Numbered from the stretch's first letter, positions 34,245-43,162 are shown. The stretch is 64,000 nucleotides of DNA from Zoogloea sp. 1C4 (GCF_009469605.1 NZ_SSXU01000004.1:1-64000), one strand, 5' to 3'. The notes: generated from the sequence alone by a model not told the origin. Translations and numbers: made by a program.

Positions 34245-37200
34245 CCGAAGACCAGCTCGAACACGAAGCCCTCGGCTGGCTGGCCGAGGTGGGTTACACG
34301 CCGCTTTACGGCCCGGAGCTGGCACCGGACGGCGAGCGCCCGGAGCGCAGCAGCTACCAGCAGGTGCTGCTTGTGGAGCGCCTGCGTGCGGCCATCGCCC
34401 GCCTGAACCCGCAGCTCACCACCGCAGCGCGGGAAGACGCGCTGCAACAGGTGCGGGATCTGGGCATCCCGGCGCTGCTGTCGGCCAACCGGCGGTTCCA
34501 CCAGCTGCTGGTGACCGGCGTGCCGGTCGAGGTGCAGCGTGGCGGCGAAACGCTGGGCGACTTTGCCCGCCTGATCGACTGGGTCGATCCATCGAACAAC
34601 GAATGGCTGGCGATCAACCAGTTCACCGTGAAGGGCCCGCACCACACCCGCCGGCCAGACATCGTGCTCTTCGTGAATGGCCTGCCGCTGGTGGTCATCG
34701 AGTTGAAGAACCCGGCCGACGCCAACGCCGACATCTGGAAGGCCTTCGAGCAGCTCCAGACCTACAAGGCCCAGACGCCGGACCTGTTCCAGTACAACGA
34801 GGTGCTGGTGATCTCCGACGGCTCGGACGCCCGCATGGGCTCCCTGTCGGCCGACGCCGAGCGCTTCATGCAGTGGCGCACCATCGACGGCATCGCCCTC
34901 GACCCGCTGGGTGAGTTCAACGAGCTGGAGACCCTGATCCGCGGCGTGCTCGCCCCGGCGCTGTTGCTCGACTACCTGCGCTACTTCGTGCTTTTTGAGG
35001 ACGATGGCGGGCTGGTCAAAAAGATCGCTGGCTACCACCAGTTCCACGCGGTGCGGGCGGCGATCCAGCAGGTGATCGCGGCCTCGCGCCCCGGCGGCGC
35101 TGCGGCAACCAAGGGCAAGGGCGGCGTGGTATGGCACACCCAGGGCAGCGGCAAGAGCATCACGATGACCTGCTTCGCCGCGCGGGTGATGCAGGCCACG
35201 GCGATGGAGAACCCCACCATCGTGGTCATCACCGACCGCAACGACCTGGACGGCCAGCTCTTCGGCGTGTTCTCGCTGGCCCAGGACCTGCTGCGGGAGC
35301 AGCCGGTGCAGGCAGGCACCCGGCAGGATCTGCGCCGGCTCCTGGCCAAGCGCCCGTCCGGCGGCATCGTGTTTGCGACGATCCAGAAGTTCATGCCGGG
35401 CGAGGACGAGGACGTCTTTCCGCTGCTCTCGGACCGGCACAACATCGTGGTCATCGCCGACGAGGCCCACCGCACCCAGTACGGCTTCGAGGCGAAGCTC
35501 AAGACCTTCAAGCCCAGGGCCAGCGCCAACGACGCCGAGGGCCAGCTGGCCGCCGAGCCCCGGGCGGCCTATGTGGTCGGCTACGCCCAGCACCTGCGCG
35601 ACGCGCTGCCCAACGCCACCTTCGTGGCCTTCACCGGCACGCCGGTATCCAGCGAGGACCGGGACACCCGCGCGGTGTTCGGCGACTACATCCACATCTA
35701 CGACATGCAGCAGGCCAAGGAGGACGGCGCCACGGTGGCGATCTACTTCGAGTCGCGGCTGGCCAAACTGTCGCTGAAGGCCGACGAACTGCCCCACATC
35801 GATGACGAGGTGGATGAGCTGGCCGAGGACGAGGAGGAAAGCCAGCAGGCCCGCCTGAAGAGCAAGTGGGCGGCGCTGGAGAAGGTCGTCGGCGCCGAAC
35901 CCCGCATCGCCAGCGTGGCGGCGGATCTGGTGGCCCACTTCGAGGAGCGCAACAAGGCCCAGACAGGCAAGGCGATGGTGGTGGCGATGAGCCGCGACAT
36001 CTGCGTGCATCTCTACAACGAGATCGTGAAACTCCGGCCCGACTGGCACGACGATGACCCCGAGAAGGGCGCGATCAAGATCGTGATGACCGGATCGGCC
36101 AGCGACAAGGCGCTGCTGCGCCCGCACCTCTACAGCAAGCAGGTCAAGAAACGCCTGGAGAAGCGCTTCAAGGACCCGGCCGACCCGCTGCGGCTGGTGA
36201 TCGTCCGCGACATGTGGCTGACCGGCTTCGACGCGCCCTGCGTGCATACCCTGTATGTGGACAAGCCCATGAAGGGCCACAACCTCATGCAGGCCATCGC
36301 CCGGGTGAACCGCGTCTTCAAGGACAAGCAGGGCGGGCTGGTGGTGGACTACATCGGCATCGCCAACGAGCTGAAGTCGGCACTGAAGGACTACACCGCC
36401 AGCAAGGGCCGCGGCCGCCCGACCGTGGATGCGGCCGAGGCATACGCCGTGCTGGAGGAGAAGCTCGACATCCTGCGCGGGCTGCTCCACGGCTTCGACT
36501 ACGCCGACTTCCTGAGCGCCGGCCATCGGCGTCTCGCGGGCGCGGCCAACCATGTGCTGGGCATCAAGGACGGCAAGAAGCGTTTTGCTGATCAGGCGGT
36601 GGCCATGTCCAAGGCCTTCACCCTGTGCTGCACGCTGGACGAGGCCAAGGCGGTGCGCGAGGAGGTCGCATTCTTCCAGGCGGTGAAGGTGATCCTCACC
36701 AAGCGCGACCTGACCCACAAGAAGAAGACCGACGAGGAGCGCGAACTGGCGATCCGCCAGATCATCGGCTCGGCGGTGGTGTCGGAAGATGTGGTGGATG
36801 TGTTCGAGGCGGTGGGCCTCGACAAGCCCAACATCGGCATCCTCGACGATGAGTTCCTGGCCGAGGTGCGCAACCTGCCGGAACGCAATCTGGCCGTCGA
36901 GTTGCTGGAGCGCCTGCTGGAAGGCGAGATCAAGAGCCGCTTTGCGGGCAACGTGGTGCAGGAGAAGAAGTTCTCCGAGCTGCTGGCCAACGTGGTCAAG
37001 CGCTACCAGAACCGCGCCATCGAGACCGCTCAGGTGATCGAGGAGCTGATCGAGATGGCGAAGAAGTTCCACGCCGCCGCCACCCGAGGCGAGGAACTGG
37101 GCCTCTCCGAAGACGAGATCCGCTTCTACGACGCGCTGGCCAATAACGAATCGGCGGTGCGCGAACTCTCCGACGAGACGCTGAAGAAGATCGCCCACGA

Positions 37201-37390
37201 ACTCACCGAGAACCTGCGCAACAACCTGACCGTGGATTGGTCGGAGCGCGAGAGCGTGCGCGCCAGGCTGCGCCTGATGGTCAAGCGCATCCTGCGCAAG
37301 TACAAGTACCCACCCGACCAGCAGGAAGGCGCCGTCGAGTTGGTGCTCCAGCAGGCGAAGGCGCTGGGCGAGGCATGGATGGCGGCGTGA
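34241..37390 (+). CDS. hsdR: Type I restriction-modification system, restriction subunit HsdR
   Basis: 1049 aa. The N-terminal endonuclease domain has the PD-(D/E)XK set [11 protein letters not shown] and VVIELKNP. The SF2 translocase follows: Walker A GSGKS near residue 301, DEAHRTQ near 406, and [14 protein letters not shown], with helicase domain 2 containing [11 protein letters not shown] and [10 protein letters not shown]. The C-terminal helical region binds the methylase. HsdR moves DNA with ATP and cuts far from unmethylated sites. The true start is the ATG that overlaps the nuclease gene stop. The frame is intact, so the system looks functional. Confidence 0.96.
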   Translation: MTEDQLEHEALGWLAEVGYTPLYGPELAPDGERPERSSYQQVLLVERLRAAIARLNPQLTTAAREDALQQVRDLGIPALLSANRRFHQLLVTGVPVEVQRGGETLGDFARLIDWVDPSNNEWLAINQFTVKGPHHTRRPDIVLFVNGLPLVVIELKNPADANADIWKAFEQLQTYKAQTPDLFQYNEVLVISDGSDARMGSLSADAERFMQWRTIDGIALDPLGEFNELETLIRGVLAPALLLDYLRYFVLFEDDGGLVKKIAGYHQFHAVRAAIQQVIAASRPGGAAATKGKGGVVWHTQGSGKSITMTCFAARVMQATAMENPTIVVITDRNDLDGQLFGVFSLAQDLLREQPVQAGTRQDLRRLLAKRPSGGIVFATIQKFMPGEDEDVFPLLSDRHNIVVIADEAHRTQYGFEAKLKTFKPRASANDAEGQLAAEPRAAYVVGYAQHLRDALPNATFVAFTGTPVSSEDRDTRAVFGDYIHIYDMQQAKEDGATVAIYFESRLAKLSLKADELPHIDDEVDELAEDEEESQQARLKSKWAALEKVVGAEPRIASVAADLVAHFEERNKAQTGKAMVVAMSRDICVHLYNEIVKLRPDWHDDDPEKGAIKIVMTGSASDKALLRPHLYSKQVKKRLEKRFKDPADPLRLVIVRDMWLTGFDAPCVHTLYVDKPMKGHNLMQAIARVNRVFKDKQGGLVVDYIGIANELKSALKDYTASKGRGRPTVDAAEAYAVLEEKLDILRGLLHGFDYADFLSAGHRRLAGAANHVLGIKDGKKRFADQAVAMSKAFTLCCTLDEAKAVREEVAFFQAVKVILTKRDLTHKKKTDEERELAIRQIIGSAVVSEDVVDVFEAVGLDKPNIGILDDEFLAEVRNLPERNLAVELLERLLEGEIKSRFAGNVVQEKKFSELLANVVKRYQNRAIETAQVIEELIEMAKKFHAAATRGEELGLSEDEIRFYDALANNESAVRELSDETLKKIAHELTENLRNNLTVDWSERESVRARLRLMVKRILRKYKYPPDQQEGAVELVLQQAKALGEAWMAA

Positions 37391-37395
37391 TCGGC

Positions 37396-37463
37396 AGTCG
37401 GACTTCAGTCTGACGACACGGCCGTACCGGAGAGGGGTGTCGGACTGACGCCCGACCCACGGG
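37396..37463. repeat. REP-like inverted pair, degenerate
   Basis: Same family as the psd-flanking pairs but with several changes in both arms (AGTCGGACTTCAGTCTGAC and GTCGGACTGACGCCCGAC). It lies directly after hsdR and just before the 21-bp palindrome array. Confidence 0.7.
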
Positions 37464-37489
37464 GCGGGGGGTGATTTTTCATCGACGGA

Positions 37490-37714
37490 GGGTGATTGCC
37501 ACCCTCCGTCGCCTCATTATTAGGCGACGCTGCCTTATTTTTAGGCGACCGAGGGTAATCGGGACCCTCGATTGCCTAACTTTTAGGCGACGTCGCCTAA
37601 AGTTTAGGCAGCGCTGCCTAATTATCAGGCGGCATTGCCTAAGAATTAGGCAGCAGAGGGTAACGGAGACCCTCGGTCGCCTAAAAATGAGGCAATCGAG
37701 GGTCTCCGTTACCC
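37490..37714. repeat. Array of eleven 15-bp palindromes in exact 21-bp register
   Basis: Units start at 37490, 37511, 37532, 37553, 37574, 37595, 37616, 37637, 37658, 37679 and 37700, each 15 bp long with a 6-bp spacer. Seven are type A (GCCT-N7-AGGC, AT-rich core, consensus GCCTAANNNTTAGGC) and four are type B (GGGT-N7-ACCC, mixed core). The order is B A A B A A A A B A B. All arms are perfect. A degenerate unit precedes it at 37469. Some spacers are palindromic too, giving 18-bp perfect palindromes at 37583-37600 and 37604-37621, so half-sites alternate every 10.5 bp. An 87-codon Arg-rich frame crosses it but is probably a by-product. It could be a cooperative protein-binding platform, a chain of RNA hairpins, or a mobile repeat. 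No function is known to me. Confidence 0.95.
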
Positions 37715-37727
37715 CCTCCCGGATCGA

Positions 37728-37805
37728 CCCGTAGGTCGGACTTCAGTCCGACAACACGGGTTGATGAGCGGGGGGGAATGTCGGACTGAAGTCCGACCTA
37801 CAGGG
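37728..37805. repeat. REP-like inverted pair overlapping the end of hflX
   Basis: CCCGTAGGTCGGACTTCAG and inverted partner ending GTCCGACCTACAGGG. It closes the array on its right side. The TAG stop codon of hflX (minus strand) is formed by the right arm. Confidence 0.85.
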
Positions 37806-39126
37806 ATGGGGTGCTGCCCTCGCCGGCCTCGCCGATCTGCGTGCGCAGCTTTTCCAGCACATCGGCCTCGGTGCGCACGTGGAAGAAGGCGCCGGCTTCG
37901 TCGGCGCGTTCTTCGAGCACCTGGCAGTGGGCAAACACGGCCTGGCGCAGTTGCTGGGCGGACCAGGGGAGGAAGAGCTCGGCTTCGACCAGATCGCGCT
38001 GGAAGAAGGTGACGATGGTGCCGTGCAGGCGCATCACGTCGTCGGGGCGGCGGGCGCTCATCACGATGCAGCCGGGGTAGCGGGCCTCCAGTGCGGCGGC
38101 GTGTTCGGCCTGGGCTTCGGCGTCGCCCACGTGGTCGATCTTGTTGAACACACGGATGCGGGGCACTTCGTCGGCGCCGATCTCGGCGAGCACGGTGTCG
38201 GTCACTTCCAGCTGGCGCTCGAAGCCGGGGTCGCTGGCGTCGATCACGTGGAGCAGCAGCTCGGCTTCGAGGGCTTCGTCCAGGGTGGATTTGAAGGACG
38301 CGACGAGGCCGTGGGGCAGGTTCTTGATGAAGCCGACGGTGTCGCTCACCAGCACGCGGGGCACGCTCTCGGGGTAGAGGACGCGGACGGTGGTGTCGAG
38401 GGTGGCGAAGAGCTTGTTGGCCACCAGCACCTCGCTGCCGGTGAGGGCGCGCATCAGGGTGGATTTGCCGGCGTTGGTGTAGCCCACCAGCGCCACGCTG
38501 GCGAGGCCGCGGCTGCCCTGGCGGCGGGCGCGCTGGGTCTTGCGCTCGGCGTCCATAGCGATGATCTCCTGCTGCAGCTCGGCGATGCGGTCGCGGATCT
38601 TGCGGCGGTCGAGCTCGGTGAGGGATTCGCCCGCCCCACGGCCACCACCGCCGCCCCGCTGGCGCCCCTGGGAGCCGGCCAGCTTGGCCATCTCGCGCAG
38701 GCGCGGCGCCATGTAGCCGAGGCGGGCGATCTCCACCTGGGCCTTGGCGGCGCGGGAGCGGGCATTGCGGTGGAAGATCTCGAGGATGACCATGGTGCGG
38801 TCCATCACCTCGCAGCCCACTTCAACCTCCAGGTTGCGCGCCTGGGAGGGCGACAGCTCGTGATCCACCAGCACGAATTCGATCTCGCGGCCATCGTCGC
38901 CGGCCACGTAGTCGCGGACTTCCTGCCGCTTGCCGGCCCCCAGGTAGGCCGCCGTGTCGAACGTGGTGCGCTTCTGGACGAAGCTGTGGACGACCTGCAG
39001 GCCCAGAGTCTTGGCGAGTTCGCGCAGCTCGGTGAGCGAGGCGTCGAACTCGAAGTCGGGTACGTTGGGCAGCTGGACTGCGGCGATGACGGCGTAAATG
39101 GGGGTATCTCGGGCTTCGGTTTGCAT
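37798..39126 (-). CDS. hflX: Ribosome-associated GTPase HflX
   Basis: 442 aa. It has an N-terminal HflX domain (about residues 10-200, TFDTAAYLGAGKRQEV, VLVDHELSPSQARNLE, DRTMVILEIFHRNARSRAAKAQVE, then a Gly-rich GGGGGRGAGE segment) and a GTPase domain with G1 GYTNAGKST, G3 DTVGF and G4 NKID. HflX splits stalled or heat-damaged 70S ribosomes. The downstream REP-like repeat supplies the stop codon, so the last residues may have been set by repeat insertion. hfq, often adjacent in proteobacteria, is absent here. Confidence 0.95.
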   Translation of the reverse strand: MQTEARDTPIYAVIAAVQLPNVPDFEFDASLTELRELAKTLGLQVVHSFVQKRTTFDTAAYLGAGKRQEVRDYVAGDDGREIEFVLVDHELSPSQARNLEVEVGCEVMDRTMVILEIFHRNARSRAAKAQVEIARLGYMAPRLREMAKLAGSQGRQRGGGGGRGAGESLTELDRRKIRDRIAELQQEIIAMDAERKTQRARRQGSRGLASVALVGYTNAGKSTLMRALTGSEVLVANKLFATLDTTVRVLYPESVPRVLVSDTVGFIKNLPHGLVASFKSTLDEALEAELLLHVIDASDPGFERQLEVTDTVLAEIGADEVPRIRVFNKIDHVGDAEAQAEHAAALEARYPGCIVMSARRPDDVMRLHGTIVTFFQRDLVEAELFLPWSAQQLRQAVFAHCQVLEERADEAGAFFHVRTEADVLEKLRTQIGEAGEGSTPSL

Positions 39127-39231
39127 GCGGCGCGGGGCGTCTCTCGAATGGTCAAAAGTGGAGTGTACCCGCCATGGGGCCGGGGGCCGCGAAGTTTGGT
39201 GACAGGGCGGGAAGAGGATGGGGTACGTGCT

Positions 39232-39310
39232 GCCCTGTAGGTCGGACTTCAGTCCGACAATACGGCCGGATCGGAGGGGGGATGTCGGACTGAAGTCCGA
39301 CCTACAGGGC
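39232..39310. repeat. REP-like inverted pair
   Basis: GCCCTGTAGGTCGGACTTCAG-type arms with perfect inverted partner, the longest arms of the family in this window. It lies between hflX and the divergent CPBP gene. Confidence 0.85.
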
Positions 39311-39368
39311 CCAAAGGGCCTGCATGGCGTTCTACAATCCGCCGCATCCCCACACCCTGCATGCCGCC

Positions 39369-40136
39369 ATGTCCCTTCCGCGCCTTGCGCCCGGCATCGT
39401 CCCTGCCCTGATGGCGTGGATGCTGTACGGGCTGATCACCTTCGTCATCCAGTCGAGCAGCGGCATCTCGTATCTGGACTGGTTCAGGACGGCGGCCAAT
39501 GCCTGGCGCACCGGGGTGCTGTCCCTCGCGGTGGGCAGCGTGGTCCTGCTGGGCTGGCTGGCCATCACCCGCTGGGATCACCTGTGGCGCGATCCGCGGC
39601 GGCTGCCGGTCAGCGGGGTGATGAAGGCGGCGATGGGGTTCTGGTGGGCGGCCATCGCGCTGCGCCTGGCCGGCGTGGACTGGCAGGCCGTGCCCCTCGA
39701 CCTGCTGCTGGCGGTCGTGGTGTCCGGGGTGCTGGTGGGCTTTGCGGAGGAGACGCTGTTCCGCGGCTTCGTGCTGCGCGCCCTGCGGGAGGGCGGCCGG
39801 GCAGAATCCAGCGCGGCGCTATGGACGGCCGTCTGCTTCGGCCTGTTCCACCTGCCCAACGTGCTGATGGGCACCGGCGCGGTGGGGGTGATCCAGGTCT
39901 TCATCGCGGCCCTGAGCGGCAGCGTGCTGTACGTCTTCCGCCGCCACACGGGCCGCCTGTGGCCGGCGATGGTGGCCCACGGCGTGTGGGACATCTCGAC
40001 CTTCCTCGCCGGCGGCTATGCCCAGCCCTGGCTCACCGCCACCACCCTTCCCATGCTGGGCCTGTCGGTGCTGGTGGGGATCGTGGTGCTCGCGAACATC
40101 GTGCGGGGCGACCGGCATGTGGTGATGCTCCCTTAA
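39369..40136 (+). CDS. CPBP-family intramembrane metalloprotease
   Basis: 255 aa, seven to eight hydrophobic segments. The Abi/CAAX-protease-like motifs are present: EETLFRGFVLRAL (motif 1), FGLFHLPN (motif 2 His) and HGVWDIS (motif 3). Family members process prenylated proteins or bacteriocin-type peptides; the bacterial substrate is usually unknown. I prefer the ATG at 39369 because a TACAAT -10-like box at 39332-39337 would place the transcript start after the upstream in-frame ATG at 39324. The REP-like pair ends 58 bp upstream. Confidence 0.87.
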   Translation: MSLPRLAPGIVPALMAWMLYGLITFVIQSSSGISYLDWFRTAANAWRTGVLSLAVGSVVLLGWLAITRWDHLWRDPRRLPVSGVMKAAMGFWWAAIALRLAGVDWQAVPLDLLLAVVVSGVLVGFAEETLFRGFVLRALREGGRAESSAALWTAVCFGLFHLPNVLMGTGAVGVIQVFIAALSGSVLYVFRRHTGRLWPAMVAHGVWDISTFLAGGYAQPWLTATTLPMLGLSVLVGIVVLANIVRGDRHVVMLP

Positions 40137-40157
40137 CCCCAAGACCGACCACCGCCC

Positions 40158-40571
40158 ATGCCCCATCAGCAGATCCTCAGCTTCACCACCCGCCCCCGCG
40201 CCACCCGCGACATCACCGCCGACGTAGCCGCGGTGGTGCGCGCCGCCGGCATCGATTGCGGGCTCGCCCACGTCTTCGTGCAGCACACCAGCTGCTCGCT
40301 GCTCATCACCGAAAACGCCGACCCGGACGTGCGGCGCGACCTCGAAACCGTCTTCGCCCGCCTCGCCCCCGACGGCGACCCGGCCTACCGGCATGATCTC
40401 GAAGGCGACGACGACATGGCCGCCCACGCCCGCAGCGTGCTGTCCGACGTGAGCCTCACCGTGCCAGTGGGCGGCGGCCGCCTGCTGCTGGGCACCTGGC
40501 AGGGCATCTTCCTGTGGGAGCATCGGGCGCAAAGCCACAGCCGGCGGGTGGTTGTGACGGTCATGGGCTGA
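40158..40571 (+). CDS. yjbQ: YjbQ family protein (UPF0047)
   Basis: 137 aa. Family motifs: FVQHTSCSLLITENADPDVRRDLE (conserved His and Cys region) and LGTWQGIFLWEHR near the C-terminus. YjbQ proteins have weak secondary thiamine-phosphate synthase activity and can suppress loss of ThiE; the physiological role is unsettled. It lies 21 bp after the CPBP gene on the same strand, probably co-transcribed. Confidence 0.9.
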   Translation: MPHQQILSFTTRPRATRDITADVAAVVRAAGIDCGLAHVFVQHTSCSLLITENADPDVRRDLETVFARLAPDGDPAYRHDLEGDDDMAAHARSVLSDVSLTVPVGGGRLLLGTWQGIFLWEHRAQSHSRRVVVTVMG

Positions 40572-40653
40572 TTGCTCCGCGATGGCCAGCGGACGTTTCG
40601 GGGCGCATACTTTTCGAGCCGGCCTCCATGCCCGGTCGGACGGAGCCCACCCC

Positions 40654-40914
40654 ATGAACCCCTCCGCAAAGCACGACACGCAATATCTGCTCGCCGCCGC
40701 CACCCTCGTCATCTTCGCGTCCATCGGCATGGCCTTCTGGTCCTGTCAGGACGGCAGCCACGAGGCCTGCCTGTACAACATCGGCCTCACGCCGGTGCTG
40801 GCCGTCGTCTTCTACGTGGTCGTCGGCGCCCCGCTCGCCCTTCTCGCCGCCTTCCTGCGCGACGAGGTCTTCGCCGACCAGCCCGACGACGACAAGTCAC
40901 CGCCCGCCCAATAG
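40654..40914 (+). CDS. Small membrane protein
   Basis: 86 aa with two predicted transmembrane helices (about residues 12-30 and 42-65), a Cys-containing loop between them (WSCQDGSHEACLYN, likely outside the cytosol and able to form a disulfide), and an acidic C-terminal tail. The ATG at 40654 is chosen because GGAG lies about 10 nt upstream. Family unknown. Confidence 0.65.
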   Translation: MNPSAKHDTQYLLAAATLVIFASIGMAFWSCQDGSHEACLYNIGLTPVLAVVFYVVVGAPLALLAAFLRDEVFADQPDDDKSPPAQ

Positions 40915-41074
40915 GTGCCGACGCCCCCGCGGCCCGCCGCCATTTGTGACGATGGTTGGCTGATCGCCCGAACCCCAAGCCCGTCACGGGGATTCGGCGG
41001 CGCCGGTGCTATGCTCGGGGGATTAGCCACTGGCCGTGCCGCCACCGGCCATCGCGTCTTCCGGAGTACCGTTC

Positions 41075-43009
41075 ATGAGATCCGCCCAGAAATCCCCCCT
41101 GTCCCTGCGCCCGCTGGTCGTGGCCACTGCCCTGGCGCTGGCCACCCCGGCCGTGCTGGCACAGACGGCCGCCAAGCCGGCCCCTGCGGCACCCGCCGCT
41201 GCGCCCACCGCCGCCGCTGCCAAGCCGGTGGCGACGCCCGCGCCTGCTCCGGCGACGGCCAAACCGGCCGCGCCTGCGGCGCCTGTCGCCCCCGCGCCGG
41301 CCACCGCTGCCGCCCCCGGCGCCCCGGCCGACCCGAACGCTGCCCCACCGGCGCCGCCTCCGCCGCCCCTGTCGGACATCATCCTCACCAACGGCGACAT
41401 CATCACCCTCGACGACAAGCGCCCGAGCGCCCAGGCCATCGCCATCAAGGGCACGAAGATCATCGCGGTGGGCAAGAGCAAGGACATCCTGGCCCGCTGG
41501 AAGAGCGAGGGCACCGAGGTGGTGGACCTGGCCGGCAAGACCGTCGTGCCGGGCTTCATCGACGCCTGGGGCCAGATGTCGCGCCTGGGCCTCGCCACCG
41601 TGGCGGCGCAGCTGCAGTCGCCGCCGGAAGGCAGCGTTGCCGACGTGAATGGCCTGCTCCGCGCCCTGCGTGACTGGAGCCGCGGCGAGCTGGCCCAGCG
41701 TTTCGGGTGGACCATCGGCTTTGGCTACGACGACAGCCGCCTGCGCGAGCAGCGGCCCCTCTCCCGCACCGATCTCGACAGCGTCTCCCGCGACAAGCCG
41801 GTGCTGATCGTCCATGCCTCCGGCCGTCAGGTGGTGGCCAACAGCGAGGCGCTCAAGCTCGCCGGCATCACCCGCGACAGCATCGACCCGCCGGGCGGCA
41901 GCATCGGCCGCTGGCCGGGCTCGAAGGAGCCGGATGGCGTGCTCGAAGGCGCCGCCGCCACCGCCCTGCTCGGCGCGCTGCCGCAGCTCCCGAAGGACGA
42001 GCGGATGGCGATGATCCAGCAGGGCCAGAGCCTGATGCTGCAAAGCGGCTACACCACCGCCGTCGAGGCCCGCGCCACGCCCGACGACCTCGCGCTCTAC
42101 ACCCAGGCCGCGGATGCCGGCCTCCTCAAGCTCGACGTGGCCTTCTACGCCGATCTGGCCAGCGCCGGCAGCGTGCTCAAGGGCCACAAGAGCATCGGGC
42201 CCAAGTACTACAAGAGCCGCCTGCGCCTGGCCGGCGTGTCCTTCGCCCTGGATGGCGTAGCCGAAGACCGCAGCGCCTGGCTCACCCAGCCCTACCAGCT
42301 GCCGCCGCCGGGCAAGCGCACCAAGTTTGCCGGTTATCCCGGCGCGACGGACGAAGTGGCCACCGAGCTCGCCACCCGCGCCTACGCCAACGGCTGGCAG
42401 GTGGCGGTTCAGGCCAACGGCGACGCGGCCATCGACCAGTTCATCGGGGCGATCCGCGCCGCCGCCGCCAAGCACCCGGCCAAGGATCGCCACCCGCTGC
42501 TGGTGGGCGCCCAGACCATCCGCGACGACCAGCTCGACGCCCTCAAGGAGGCCGGCGCCAGCCTGAGCTTCGCGCCCCAGCGGCTGGTGCTGTCAAAGCC
42601 CGCGCTGGCCGATTACCTGCTCGGTCCCGAGCGCACCGCCCGCTTCGCCCCGGCGGGCAGCGCCCACGCCCGCGGCATCGCCACCCTGCTCCACGCCGAT
42701 CCGGCCCTCACCGCCCCGTCGCCCTTCGGCGTGATGGCCGCGGCGGTGAAGCGCCCGGTGGGCGAAGACCAACAGCTCGATCCGCTTACCGCCCTGAAGG
42801 CCCTCACCCTGCTGCCGGCGCGGCAGCTGGGCGAAGAGAAGATCAAGGGCAGCATCGCCGCCGGCAAGCTCGCCGACATCACCGTGCTGTCGGCCAACCC
42901 CCTCAAGACGCCCACCGACAAGCTGGGCGAGATCCGCGTCACCGGCGTGGTGAAGGAAGGCGCCGCCGTCTTTGGCGGGCCGGACGGCGGGGTGCCGATC
43001 ATCCGCTGA
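41075..43009 (+). CDS. Amidohydrolase-3 family (YtcJ-like) protein lacking metal-binding histidines
   Basis: 644 aa. It has a signal peptide ending VLAQ, an Ala/Pro-rich linker (about residues 32-95), then the composite amidohydrolase fold. The N-terminal metal motif, normally D-(A/S)-H-x-H, reads DAWGQM. The usual VHANGDAAI reads VQANGDAAI, and the EHAQ or IHGQ-type His is replaced in LLVGAQTIRDDQL. The late Asp remains in LHADPAL. With most His ligands gone, metal-dependent hydrolysis is unlikely. The overall length and remaining motifs are intact, so it is conserved as a protein and not a decayed gene. GGAG 9 nt before the ATG supports the start. Confidence 0.85.
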   Translation: MRSAQKSPLSLRPLVVATALALATPAVLAQTAAKPAPAAPAAAPTAAAAKPVATPAPAPATAKPAAPAAPVAPAPATAAAPGAPADPNAAPPAPPPPPLSDIILTNGDIITLDDKRPSAQAIAIKGTKIIAVGKSKDILARWKSEGTEVVDLAGKTVVPGFIDAWGQMSRLGLATVAAQLQSPPEGSVADVNGLLRALRDWSRGELAQRFGWTIGFGYDDSRLREQRPLSRTDLDSVSRDKPVLIVHASGRQVVANSEALKLAGITRDSIDPPGGSIGRWPGSKEPDGVLEGAAATALLGALPQLPKDERMAMIQQGQSLMLQSGYTTAVEARATPDDLALYTQAADAGLLKLDVAFYADLASAGSVLKGHKSIGPKYYKSRLRLAGVSFALDGVAEDRSAWLTQPYQLPPPGKRTKFAGYPGATDEVATELATRAYANGWQVAVQANGDAAIDQFIGAIRAAAAKHPAKDRHPLLVGAQTIRDDQLDALKEAGASLSFAPQRLVLSKPALADYLLGPERTARFAPAGSAHARGIATLLHADPALTAPSPFGVMAAAVKRPVGEDQQLDPLTALKALTLLPARQLGEEKIKGSIAAGKLADITVLSANPLKTPTDKLGEIRVTGVVKEGAAVFGGPDGGVPIIR

Positions 43010-43064
43010 CCCCTGCAGCCGGGCGCCAGCCGGTGCCCGGCCCTGCCCTCGTTAAGGGACACCC

Positions 43065-43103
43065 CTAAGCAGGAAACCTAAGCGACTCCCGAATTATCCC
43101 GGG
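43065..43103 (+). promoter_or_regulatory. Shared 16-bp motif (copy B) upstream of rodA
   Basis: TAAGCGACTCCCGAAT, preceded by a second CTAAGC half 14 bp upstream and followed by TATCCCGGG. It lies about 60-95 bp before the rodA start, with a TATAGT box at 43117-43122 just downstream, so an activator or repressor bound here would contact the promoter. Confidence 0.5.
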
Positions 43104-43162
43104 CGCGGCGGATGGCTATAGTCGATGGTCACCGGCCAGTGATGGCCAGCCGCCCTGCCCGC

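Noticed and set aside
33995-37198. A 1067-codon open frame on the minus strand opposite hsdR
   Set aside because: Same GC-driven antisense effect. The hsdR frame has all family motifs and the opposite frame has none.
37574-37651. TTAGGC motifs as telomere-like repeats
   Set aside because: TTAGGC is a nematode telomere unit, but here it appears as inverted half-sites every 10.5 bp and not as direct hexamer repeats, in a bacterial chromosome.
37490-37714. The array as a CRISPR or similar guide array
   Set aside because: There is no repeat of 20 bp or longer, the variable segments are only 6-7 bp, and no cas or other guide-dependent nuclease gene is adjacent. A guide function would need new evidence.
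37471-37734. An 87-codon Arg-rich frame running through the palindrome array, with a 7-residue repeat
   Set aside because: The 21-bp period forces a 7-residue repeat in any open frame. Conservation lies in the palindromic DNA arms and not in a codon-position pattern. There is no ribosome site, and the composition is implausible for a stable protein.
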